64,000 bases of DNA. Source: Amoebophrya sp. A120. Its lineage: Eukaryota > Sar > Dinophyceae > Syndiniales > Amoebophryaceae. The stretch is taken from positions 1,849,904-1,913,903 of the forward strand of contig CAJINV010000001.1 in assembly GCA_905178155.1 (NCBI GenBank), in the 5' to 3' direction. Below the pieces are notes generated by a model. That model was given only the letters and a program-made list of their open reading frames with translations, did no database searches and had not been told where the DNA came from. Numbering within the stretch: the stretch's first letter is position 1; every line of letters begins with the position of its first letter. The position numbers were made by a program, and so were the translations under genes. Shown here piece after piece: positions 1-8,958 of this stretch.

Positions 1-21
1 GTCAGCACCAAGTTAAAGGCA

Positions 22-1164
22 TTAAAGCTGCAGTACTTCTATACCGAATTTGTTCTGCAGCAAGTCCATGTTGATCTGGGCCTCTTCTTGACTTTCGCAA
101 GCTTTCGACGCCAACGTTACATAGTCCTCGAAATCGGCAATATGGTGTTGGCAAATCATTTTCTTCCCTGACCATCACCGTTCCTCTTGATGTGCGCTAT
201 TGAACAGAACACGACAACGAAATTAAGAAGCAACAAGTTGCAGTATTCTAAATTAATAAAAAAAGCGGGAGTCCCATCCATGAAAATACCTGCGAAGGCC
301 AATACATGGCGGTTTTTTTTCGTGCCTTTACTTCCAATACCTATCTTTCTAAATCGCTCAGAAAAAGCAGCCATCAAGCTCGGAACGGTGGAAGATACGC
401 AACCATCGAAAAATTCCTGCAGCATAAAAAATCTGGGGGTTTAGTGCCGCAGATGGCGGTCGGAAGCTGCTCCCCGGTGGCACGGCAAACCGCATCCCGT
501 ATGAACTGCAAAAGTATCGCACTTCTCGTATAAATGCATTTACAAATTAAAATTTCCTCAGCATGAGAAATAAAATTTGTAAATGCAGATTTGCCCTGGG
601 AACAAGATTTGTAATGCAAGGCTTGGATTTCTACGAGTACTTTACTTTTGCACAGGATATCCCGGCGAAGGCTGCAATGACCGTTTTTCCGGCATGAAAC
701 ACCGCATAGTCGTGCGCAGGCCATCGAAAATTGAACAGCACCAATCTGGTCGGGTGCTGCAAGGAAAACTGGAGTGGTAGCGAAAAATCCGGGCCCGAAA
801 TAGTACGGCGGGACTGAAAGAGGTACATTTGAGGCGTAATGGTCACTTCCTTTTGCGACTCGTCCGGGGAAGCAAACTTCACTTTAAGGTTCACCCTGGA
901 CTCTCTCGCTGACGCCGGCGCGCTGTGGCGGTGGCTCCGCACGACGGCACCTGTGTTACCAAGCTGCTGCTGCTGCTGCGCGAATATAGACTGCAGCAAG
1001 GTCTGAGACGCAGCCGTGGCAGGAGCTGGTGCTGGGAAACAAGATAAGAGCAACGCGATGACGGAAACCACAGTGCTTGTTTTAGTGCATAACAATCCGG
1101 ACGAGGAGGACCGCAAACTCGTCCACAATTGCACGTCATTCACGCGGCCCCGCTGATACTTCAT
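22..1164 (-). CDS. Unknown protein with N-terminal hydrophobic segment
   Basis: Not recognised. Model: ATG at 1164, exon 1164-660, element A1 (500-659) removed with one 5-bp duplication, exon 494-399, GT-AG intron (donor GTATC, acceptor GTCAG), exon 167-22 with a TAA stop. The sum is 747 nt, giving 248 aa. Near residue 25 is a hydrophobic run (VVSVIALLLSC) followed by an Ala/Pro-rich stretch, which suggests a signal peptide or anchor. A short Gln run follows, then a beta-rich region (VNLKVKF, VTITPQMYLF, LPLQFSL, RLVLFNF) that could be an extracellular beta domain. The C-terminal exon reads as an acidic helix (DFEDYVTLASKACESQEEAQ). An alternative donor five bases away (exon ending at 404) gives another open frame, so the last exon is less certain than the first. 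Confidence 0.55.
500..659. mobile_element. Intervening TIR element A1 (family A)
   Basis: 160 bp. Ends are TATGAACTGCAAAAGTATCG and, inverted, TATCCTGTGCAAAAGTAAAG. The interior has inverted ATTACAAATTT/AAATTTGTAA arms around a CAGCATGAGAAAT core. The flanking duplication is tcccg on both sides. It lies within the coding exon of the gene at 22-1164, and removing it with one duplication restores the frame. Confidence 0.85.
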
Positions 1165-1874
1165 GTTGAGAGATGCCCGTTTGTTTACAACTGTATCACG
1201 AAACTTAGATTTTTTACACTTGCTTGTTGCACTTGTTCTCTCGCAGTTTCTCCGAAGGTCCGCACTTACACGGCACAGATACCTTTCTCGATAGCGTTTG
1301 CGGCTCCCTATGCGACCGACGAGACACCTCTTGGTGTTCTTTATCTTTCCACGCCAAACAACAAGTGGCGGTTTGCTATTCATTCATGGATGATATTACT
1401 TATTGTTATTCATCATTCAGGTTGACGTTGCTGCGAAGAAACAAAAAGCCATTTTACAAAGCTTGTGATAAAACATGTTCAGGATCTGCAAGAGGAGAGG
1501 GAGAGAGTGCCGAATGGCAAAAACGAAATCATGCTGCTGCCAACAACGACGGATAGCGCAAAACTGATACGCGAAAGAAACACACATTATTTTTTTTTTT
1601 GTATGCTGTCGCTGATGGTGGGGCCTCAGCCTGAACAAGGACTACAAACACGCCTTCACTGGCAAAGAATTCAAATCTAAAAAACATCGAAAAAAAGAAC
1701 AAGCCATACACATGGCGTCCTCGAAGCTTTTTGTTTGTTTTCTCCCTTCGGAACGGAAAGCAAGTGCAAACAAGACGTAGAGGGGTCTTGAGTGTTTGCA
1801 TTGTTTTCGATTTTTGCGTGAAGAGTCTCATTTGATTTTCGATTGTTTGTTCGCGCGATTCATTCAGTGCACTA
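1165..1874. other. Intergenic, no gene seen
   Basis: 710 bp between the start of the leftmost gene and the stop of the RNase H2A gene. It has several poly-T/poly-A runs (for example 1589-1600) and short open frames with no recognisable protein features. It presumably holds the upstream region of the left gene and the 3' end of the next transcript. Confidence 0.5.
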
Positions 1875-3694
1875 TCAGAAGTCCGTGACGACACCGAGTC
1901 CCCGTTGCAGAAAGCATTTTTTCCTCGCCGGCTGATTCGATTTCGCGAAGAAAGCGGTGAGTGGTGGTGGCTGCTTATTCGCCAACTCGGTTTCCAGCTC
2001 CTCGTAAAACTCGACCTTCGCGCAGTTCTTTTCCATCAGCTTATCGGTGGTTTCCCATGAAAACCTTACCAACTTTGGAAAGCCAAAAACATGCTGGACG
2101 TTTTTCCCCATCCACTTGATGGTTTGTTTATCGCCCGGGTAGCCACAGCCGAGTTATCCTCAGAAAATGAGAAAGTGCTTCCTATTTTCGTCGTTCTTGG
2201 TACTGCATCCTCACGAAGAAGGACCTATCTATCAACCTTCCAGGAAATTACCTGACTTGCGGCTGTAGCAGCTGTAAACTCCTTTAACTTTATTCAATAA
2301 GGCCTGGCAAAATAAAAAAAATCATGATAGACATGCACACGCAGGGGACTAGACCTAGAGGCTACATGAATACAATACTTTTCCCATTTTCATGCATACG
2401 AATTCGCGCGTGACGATCTCGGCTTTGCGTTCTCGCTTCTCGCTTTCTTCCGGAAACGCAAACTCTTCCAGCATGTGATCCCGACACACCTTTGCCACCA
2501 CCGACGCGGCGGAAACTATTTTGTACAGACTGTCGGCCTTTTTCGCCACGATGATGGTCGGGATTTGCGGAAAAATTGCCTTCAGCTGGTTGGCGTACCG
2601 GTCCGGATCGCCGACCGTGTCCACGTAAAGGGCTGATACCTTACTCCCGACCTGCTTCTCAAGAACCAACTTGATCGCGTTCACGGTGGCCGTCTGGGCG
2701 ATCAGATTCAAACTCACCTTGGTGGAGCCTGATAGAAGTTGAAGTCAGTGTGCTGGGTTGTTATTTTTCTGCTGACAAATAAAGTACAAGTTGTCAACAT
2801 CAGATGTAGCAAAACCAAAACATGATGCAGGGCTGCTGGAAAATAAAACCAAATGGTACGACTTATACCTGTCATATCCCGGCTGAGTTTTTCCGCGGAC
2901 GACACGTGTGCGATCCAGCCGACATTTTATATGGATTGCAAATATGTCTGGGTCTGGAAAGTAATGCAACTGTCTGCGGATCCTAAAAATGTCTGTGTTG
3001 CATGAGCTGCAGCAAGAGGAGTCAGCTCTTGGCACGCGAAGAGGGCACTTCTCATGCGTAATGAGCATCAAGAAGCTCTCAAAAAATCTGCGATGCTAGC
3101 ACCAGCATCACAGTCACAAACTTGGACTTCACAGGTCATGCAAAATGTGCATGACAAGCCCCGACTCCTCCAGACCCAGACACTTTTGCAATTGTTATTT
3201 TCCTGCACTTTCCCAAACATGCTGGTGCGCTGCAACACTGACAGTTTTTTGGAGTCGTCCAGTTCCGTGGCGATCAAAGCTTTTAGATCCGCTTTTTCCG
3301 GTGCGTACGCCAAACCGTAGATCATGGGGCCCAGTACTGGACCCCGGCCCGCCTCGTCAATCCCGATTATGATGTTCTCCCCGGGATGAAACTTTGGCAG
3401 GTTGCCATACATCTCGTCCGTGGGGTCGTGCTCAAGCTTTGGCAACGGGAGGAAAGTAGGCGGGGCTGCGGGTGGTAGTCGTAGTCCTTGATGCTGCTCC
3501 TGCTTTATTTTCTTCTTTGGTTTACTGTTTTTTTTCTTGTCGTCCGCACTGTCGGTGTTTTCATTTGGTCTTCCTTCTTCCACTGGTGTGCTCGGACTAT
3601 TCTTGTCAGGAGCATCTTCAGTGGGATTTTCTTTTTCAACAGCTTCGCCGTCACCATCCTTAGGGGTCGCCGTGATGAACAAAATAGATGCCAC
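1875..3694 (-). CDS. Ribonuclease H2 catalytic subunit A (type 2 RNase H)
   Basis: Cleaves RNA of RNA/DNA hybrids and removes ribonucleotides from DNA, normally in the nucleus with subunits B and C. Visible family motifs: IGIDEAGRGPVLGPM (first catalytic Asp-Glu), DDSKKL, GWIAHV, YVDTVGDPDRY, AKKADSLYKIVSAASVVAK and the C-terminal GYPGDKQT...FGFPKLVRFSW. Exons: 3694-3198, element B1, 2924-2869, GT-AG intron (GTATAAGT...TATCAG), 2728-2399, element H1, 2149-1875. The sum is 1158 nt, with no internal stop. Removing B1 and H1 gives continuous family sequence (QENVGWIAH and REFGCGYPGD). Oddities: there is no ATG at the 5' end; the open frame continues upstream of a GTG at 3694, so the true start or a 5' exon is unresolved. 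The roughly 100-residue acidic/basic N-terminal extension contains a peptide copied from a dispersed repeat (3601-3667). Confidence 0.93.
2155..2398. mobile_element. Intervening TIR element H1
   Basis: 244 bp. Left end TATCCTCAGAAAATGAGAAA, inverted right end TATGCATGAAAATGGGAAAA. Duplication cgagt/cgaat (4 of 5). It splits the RNase H2A GCGYPGD region. Precise removal gives EFGCGYPGDK, which matches the family's GSGYPSD-type motif. Conventional GT-AG splicing cannot give this frame because a TAA lies just before the GCGYP exon sequence. Confidence 0.8.
2729..2868 (-). other. Conventional GT-AG intron in the RNase H2A gene
   Basis: Donor GTATAAGT and acceptor TTCTATCAG join SRDMTG to STKVSLNL, in phase with RNase H2A homology. 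It has no TIR and no target duplication. It shows that normal spliceosomal introns coexist with the TIR elements in one gene. Confidence 0.85.
2930..3197. mobile_element. Intervening TIR element B1 (family B)
   Basis: 268 bp. Family B hallmark near both ends: GTCTGGGTCTGGA and its inverse TCCAGACCCAGAC. Termini TATGGATTGCAAATATG and inverted TAACAATTGCAAAAGTG; duplication tttta/ttttc (4 of 5). It sits between the DSKKL and GWIAHV motifs of RNase H2A, and removal restores ENVGWIAH. Confidence 0.85.
3601..3667. repeat. Dispersed ~60-bp repeat, copy 1 (inside RNase H2A coding sequence)
   Basis: Read on the minus strand it encodes TPKDGDGEAVEKENPTEDA. Near-identical copies lie at 5438-5520, 6610-6656 and 8247-8300, in sequence without genes. 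Here the repeat forms part of the N-terminal extension of RNase H2A. Confidence 0.75.
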
Positions 3695-4216
3695 GCCCGG
3701 GCCCCGCCCTAAAACAGTTCGACCAGCATCAAGATAACTGGGCGCCCAGGCCGTAGGGGCGGGGCGCCCTCAAACCGCAACAGCTTGCCGCCCGAAAGCC
3801 GCGGCTTTGCTGTGATTCCATCGCGACTGGGATGCCGAAAATGCTAGGCAATCCCCAAGAAAATAGCTCGCAAATATGACGACCAAGTCAGCAACCTAGA
3901 ATATCCGCAGATGAGCGCCACGCGCTTGGAGCGCAAGTGCGGCAGAAGGCATAGCTGCAAAACTAGAGAGACAAGCGACGCGCACACCGTGGGGAATAAA
4001 GTTATACTGCGCTCTTTGGCTTCCAGCAGAGTCCCCTGATACCCCCACCATTTCAATTTCATGCGTCTGCAACATAAGTACGACAACACACCTAACTCAA
4101 CAACGAACGCCCCTGCGCCACTCGCTGCCAAGAGATCACCGGCATTTTGCTGCGCCTTGCCTACGAGAATGAGTCGCATTGCGCGTTTCGGTTCCTCGCG
4201 ACAAACCTGCGAACTA

Positions 4217-4521
4217 GATCGCGATGATTTTGCCGCGAGTCCGCAGCTTCCATTTTTGCGGAAATAAAACCGACGATCCGGCCGACCTGTTTTATTTCCG
4301 CGTGCGGCTGGCCGCACGCGGAAATGAAAATGGTCGGATCTTATTTCCGCGGACCCGTTTGTTCTAGATTCTAGAACAAACGGCTCCGCGGAAATAAAAG
4401 TCATCCGGTTTTATTTCCGCGTGCGGCCAGCCGCACGCGGAAATAAAACAGGTCGGCCGGATCGTGGTTTTCATTTCCGCAAAAATGGAAGGTGCAACAA
4501 CACCAGAAAATCATCGCGATC
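4217..4521. repeat. 305-bp interrupted palindrome (foldback element)
   Basis: Symmetric about base 4369 (GTTCTAGATTCTAGAAC at the centre). Outer arms GATCGCGATGATTTT (4217-4231) and its exact inverse (4507-4521). Inner arms run from CTTCCATTTTTGCGG (4247) to its inverse ending at 4491. Each arm carries its own smaller palindrome, CCGCGTGCGG...CCGCACGCGG. No flanking duplication or open frame was identified. It could form a large hairpin or cruciform. Confidence 0.85.
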
Positions 4522-4699
4522 GGCGCCCACGCCAAGAACCGCGAGGATTTTATTGCAAGTGATGGCGCTGCAAAAGCGCCAGGCGCAGCGCGCCATGGTG
4601 TTTAACGTTCTACAGATCTAGTTCACCTGATTCAAAATACTAGCTGTGGAACTTTACTCACCACGGAATGCTGGAGAAGGCAGACGATTTCTTGCGAAA

Positions 4700-5245
4700 G
4701 TACTTAATTGAGACTTGTGGATCACGCGCACAACGATGCGGGTCGCGCAGCGTAGCACAATTGGCTCAAGGTACTTCGCCGCTACTTGCTACCTGGAGTC
4801 TCTTTTCACCCTTCGCGGGGAAAAGAAAGCAAGGAGGCTCCTAATTGAGACTTGTGTGCCAATCGACCAATGTCACACACGTGGACCTTGAGCGCTTTTG
4901 GCTCAAGGTACTGCGTCGTGACTTCCTATCCTGAGTCCCTTTTCACCCTTCGCGAGGCAAAGGGGAAAAAAAGCCCGGAGTTGAGACTTGTGGACCACTC
5001 GATCGAAGTCGCGGACGCAGACCTTGAGCACTTTTGGCTCAAGGTACTGCGTCGTGACTTGCTATCCACAGTCCCTTTTCACCCTTTGCGCGGCAAAGGG
5101 TGAAAGGAGACTCCTGGTCCTGAGCCGAGACCTGCAGGCCGCGCGATCAAAGTTGCCGGCTGTGACGCTCGCCACATTTGGGCCAACGATACTGCGACGC
5201 GACTTACTCTACCGGGAGCCCCTTGCGCCCCTTCAAGCGGTGAAG
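4700..5245. repeat. Degenerate tandem array, ~135-bp unit, four copies
   Basis: Units begin near 4705, 4840, 4978 and 5118, each with a version of TTGAGACTTGTGGAC. Each then has a version of CACTTTTGGCTCAAGGTACT, GTCGTGACTT and CCCTTTTCACCCTTCGCG. The last unit is the most diverged. Noncoding. Confidence 0.75.
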
Positions 5246-5437
5246 GGGCGCCCCCCCTCCCTCGCTGTGAGCTGTGCGTCGGTCTATCGCGACTTTGCGA
5301 GGAGGCACGACTCGCGGCATGTTGGTCGCGTATGGTGCGGGTTCTCGCCCGTTTTTTTGGCTAGCTGGTTCGCTGTGGACACACACCCAAAAACCTGAAT
5401 TATCGTCCTGCTCTTAAATTTTCTTTTTTGAAGTATT

Positions 5438-5520
5438 CTTGTCAGGAGCATCTTCAGTGGGATTTTCTTTTTCAACATCTTCGCCGTCACCATCCTTAGG
5501 GGTTGGGTTTCCGCTGCTGT
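5438..5520. repeat. Dispersed repeat, copy 2
   Basis: Longest copy. It shares the RNase H2A-associated stretch and extends into GGTTGGGTTTCCGCTGCTG, which is also present in copy 4. It lies in noncoding sequence. Confidence 0.75.
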
Positions 5521-6609
5521 CAATCTTGTGAGTCAGATCCTTCAAACAAATAGGGGACGGCCTGCGTGCCGGCGACATGCGCAGCCATCTTCCACAAGTG
5601 GCAGCTTGCCTAGCATTCAGGCGGCAGATCGCGGTCTCAAAGCCTTGAAGAAGCTGCCACGGTGCGCTGCCTTGCCCCTGCAGGCGTTGCTCGATCCCGA
5701 CTGGGCTCGAGCACATCCTGGTAGGTGGCGGCCATTAGAGCAGTTGCTCTAGACGGCCGCACTTTGCCGAGGCGCAAACCCCTGCAAGAGACGGGGTCGC
5801 CTGGCCTTTACCAGGATACTTCTGTTGGCCAAGCCTATAGAAAAGCTCGGCGACTTTGTGTGCTGCCAAAAGCCGCAAAGGTTGGAAGCAGAAAAGAAGC
5901 ACTTTTTTGACGTCCTCAGAGGAGGTATGAATATTTTTACTTTTTGGGCTGGTCTGAAAGGAGCATAGCAGTGGGATGCGCAAAAATATTCACCTCCCCA
6001 AAAAACGCCTCTTTTTCCCAGAAAGTGCGCACTTTTTTGACATTTTTCGCTGTCGGAAATTGCGCAGATGAATATAGGATAAATCAAGTGAGAGTAGCTT
6101 CCGCTAATAAAAACGGAAACGCAGTCTCGTCGTGATTCGAAAATGAATATCCAGAAACAAAGCGGGCGAGAGGTGTCCGACTTGGTGCAAAACAGCCATT
6201 GCCGGCGCTGTGGCGCATTTCAGTTCAACCTTGGCCTTTACAGGAGTAGCGCTTGCGTCTGAGCGAAGAGGACCTTTCCAGATTCTGCAAAAAAAGTCGC
6301 GGGGTCTCCGCAAAGCGAGGGCGCCCAGCCACCTAGCAAGGAATCCGCAAGAGCGCGCGCCACATCATTTTCTTTAGAGGTGAACGAAGGAGCACACTTG
6401 AGGCGTAGGCCTTGATATCTCTCGGCCCTGTAAGTCGCCAAACGCTTTTCGTGCGCTTTCTGGGCCAGGATTTCCACATGAAGCGCCTCAGCGAAGCTCT
6501 CGCGCGCGCATGTCGCGGAGTCTTTTTCCTAGGCGTTCAATAATTGCGCAAAACAAATTTTTTTTCGGCTCTGTGAATATTTTTGAAATGAATATTTTCT
6601 CACTCTCAT

Positions 6610-6656
6610 ATCAGTGGGATTTTCTTTTTCAACATCTTCGCCGTCACCATCCTTTA
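6610..6656. repeat. Dispersed repeat, copy 3 (truncated)
   Basis: Carries CAGTGGGATTTTCTTTTTCA and CGCCGTCACCATCC, then diverges. It is flanked by AT-rich TGAATATTTT repeats, also seen around 5930-6000. Confidence 0.7.
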
Positions 6657-7023
6657 GTCCTTGAAAATTTCCATATTTGTGCGCATATTTGCAAAATGTA
6701 GAGGACTCGCAGCAGCAGCTTTTGGCAGCTGGCCGGCGGTCTGCCAGCCTTCCATCTCGTGCTTCCTTTTGCCGCTCCACTGAAAGTGCGGGAAAGGGCA
6801 TCAGAAGGTGTCGTTGTAAGCCATTTTCTGCATTTTGCAATGATGGAAATTCCCAGCTCGGTTTTCCGCACTGGCCAAATGAAAGTGCCGAAGACCGAGG
6901 CCTTCCGGGAAGCCAAAGGGAGAGGGGAGTGGGGCTGCAGGCGAGGCCAGGAGCAGCGCTCTGACTTTTGTGTGGAGCCGCCTGCCGTGCGGCGTCCCTG
7001 TGTTGCGCACCTTCTACACCCGA

Positions 7024-7059
7024 ACGAAGCCTGGGCGAGAGGCTGCGCCCAGGCTTCGT
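7024..7059. repeat. Perfect 14-bp hairpin
   Basis: Arms ACGAAGCCTGGGCG (7024-7037) and its inverse (7046-7059) with an 8-nt loop, in noncoding sequence. Function unknown. Confidence 0.7.
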
Positions 7060-7168
7060 CTGGATATGTCTCCGCGCGCGTAGGAGTTGGCGAGGCGACC
7101 AGCCATCCGCCAAGTCCTCGGGTTTGGAAGTCAGACGGTGTGGGGAGTTGAAAGTATTGACGCTCGCC

Positions 7169-7365
7169 ATTTTGCAATGATGGAAATACCCCGCTCGAGT
7201 TTGGGTGAGAGGCAAGCTACAATTTGCAATGATGGAAATTCCCCGCTCGGGTTTGGGTGAGAGGCAAGCTACAATTTGCAATGATGGAAATTCCCCGCTC
7301 GGGTTTGGGTGAAACACAAATTGGAATTTTGCAATGATGGAAATTTCCCGCTCGCGTTTCACCTT
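7169..7365. repeat. 52-bp tandem repeat array
   Basis: Four copies starting near 7171, 7223, 7275 and 7329 of a unit with TTTGCAATGATGGAAATTCC, then CCGCTCGGGTTTGGGTGA and GGCAAGCTACAA. An outlying single copy lies near 6835. Translations of this array account for the long minus-strand frame across it. Confidence 0.85.
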
Positions 7366-7384
7366 CGCCAAGCTCACCCAATGC

Positions 7385-7556
7385 GAAAACGCATACCCCA
7401 AAGCAATACCCCAACGCGATACCCCAAACCAATACCCCGTACGAATACCCCCATCAATACCCCCCGGGATTTTTGGACTCAGCTCGGTGCACAACGATGA
7501 CGAATACCCCCAACGAATACCTCCATCAAGGGGTATTTGTTTGGGGTATTGGTCTT
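7385..7556. repeat. ATACCCC-rich short-repeat tract
   Basis: Many irregularly spaced copies of CRATACCCC/GATACCCC, ending in an inverted stretch (GGGGTATTTGTTTGGGGTAT). It is G-rich on one strand but has no regular telomere unit. Confidence 0.7.
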
Positions 7557-8246
7557 GATGCGACATCTTTATGCGAACCCAAGATGCCTGACAATATTTC
7601 CCGATCGCACCGGAACCGTGGGCGAATGCTTTGCGACCTGGCTGAAGTACGGCCAAGAGTTTCTGGAGCAGCGGGGCATGCTCAGCGAAATGCTGCTACT
7701 AGGCATGTTGCGCGGTGGGCTAGGGCTCGGTGGAGGTGCTTTCCTCGGATTTGCTGCGCTTTTTGGGTGCGTGCGCGCTGGCCGGGAGGCCACCTGGAGG
7801 CTTTTCACGAATGGCCCCCGGCTTTGGCGAATGCTGGCGGCCTGCTTTTCCGCATCCCTAAACTGCAAGAAGGCGCGCCGCGCCGGTCGCTAAAAAGAGT
7901 TGCCGACCGCCACTATTGAGAGGCTGGAGCCAGTTGCGGCGCGCTACAGCCGCTGCGTTTGGCCCAGTTGCAGAATTGCAAACAATCAGCGCGCTTGGAT
8001 TCGCGCGGCTCTGGTGCAGCCGCGTATCCGTTCGGCTGACCCTTCGCCAAAGGGGTAGCGCTAGGATGTATTCGCTATTAACTAACTGCGCCAGCGGTGC
8101 CAGAGAATGAGCCTCCGGCTTCCGCTCTCCTCCCCAGCAACTCGCTGACGCGAAAACGTCGGGCGCGGGAGTGAAAAATAAACATGGCAGGCCCGGTAGC
8201 GGGTTGCCTTTCGCTACATTTTGCAAATATGCAGGCAGATATGGAT

Positions 8247-8300
8247 ATTTCAACATCTTCGCCGTCACCATCCTTAGGGGTTGGGTTTCCGCTGCTGTTG
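8247..8300. repeat. Dispersed repeat, copy 4
   Basis: Shares TTTCAACATCTTCGCCGTCA and the GGTTGGGTTTCCGCTGCTG extension with copy 2. It begins abruptly after ATATGGATA. Confidence 0.75.
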
Positions 8301-8958
8301 TTTCGCAGATCTGCCTCTTCTAGTCTAACATCCTCGTTCTGTTCTCCATCGTCTATCTCCGCTCGAGGTCGCTTCAACGATGCGCCTGCTGTTCCTCCTG
8401 TCTCTTTACCCAACACATCAGAAGCTTCAGGTTGGGCACCCGAAGACGAAGCGGACGCTGAAGATATCATCGAAGTTGAGCGTGTTCTGTTTTCTTTTTG
8501 ATTTTGTTGCTCGGACTTCGCATCCAAAATTTAATTTCTAAAAAGTATCCGCTTCCGCAAAGCTAAAAAGATATTGCGAAGCAGGAATTAAAAACGTTTG
8601 CGAATAAACTTTCTGCAAGCGTCAACGTTGTATCAAAAAAACGTGATTCGCGAACAGTTTAGCACGCGAAAATAAACACTGAGCGATACAAAAAGTACAT
8701 CTATGCGTGAAGGCTACAAAAGGTAGTCCTGTGGACGTCAAACCACGATGATGTGGTGAACTTTTTTCATTGATTTGATTCTATTTGGAACAAAAAATTG
8801 TAATTGTCATCTGTCGACGAAAGGTCCTCTGCAGCTTCCCATCGAACTGACGAAAACAATTTTCCAGCGACAACAAACAACTTCAATATCGCAATGATCA
8901 TGATGATGTATTGGCGAGCGAACACATGATTGACACCCTCGTGCAATCGTACGCAACT

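Larger units (their letters stand above)
3695..8958. other. Gene-free repeat-rich block
   Basis: 5.3 kb with no convincing gene. Long frames here, such as 6529-7656 minus, are translations of tandem repeats. It contains the large palindrome (4217-4521), a degenerate 135-bp tandem array (4700-5245), copies 2-4 of the dispersed repeat, a 52-bp array (7169-7365) and an ATACCCC-rich tract (7385-7556). 8520-8958 is plain AT-rich sequence in which I see nothing. This looks like a heterochromatin-like island or collapsed transposon graveyard. Confidence 0.7.

Noticed and set aside
6529-7656. 375-codon minus-strand open frame
   Set aside because: It runs through the 52-bp and ATACCCC repeats; the peptide is a repeat translation (GISIIAN, WGIALGY) with no protein-like conservation.
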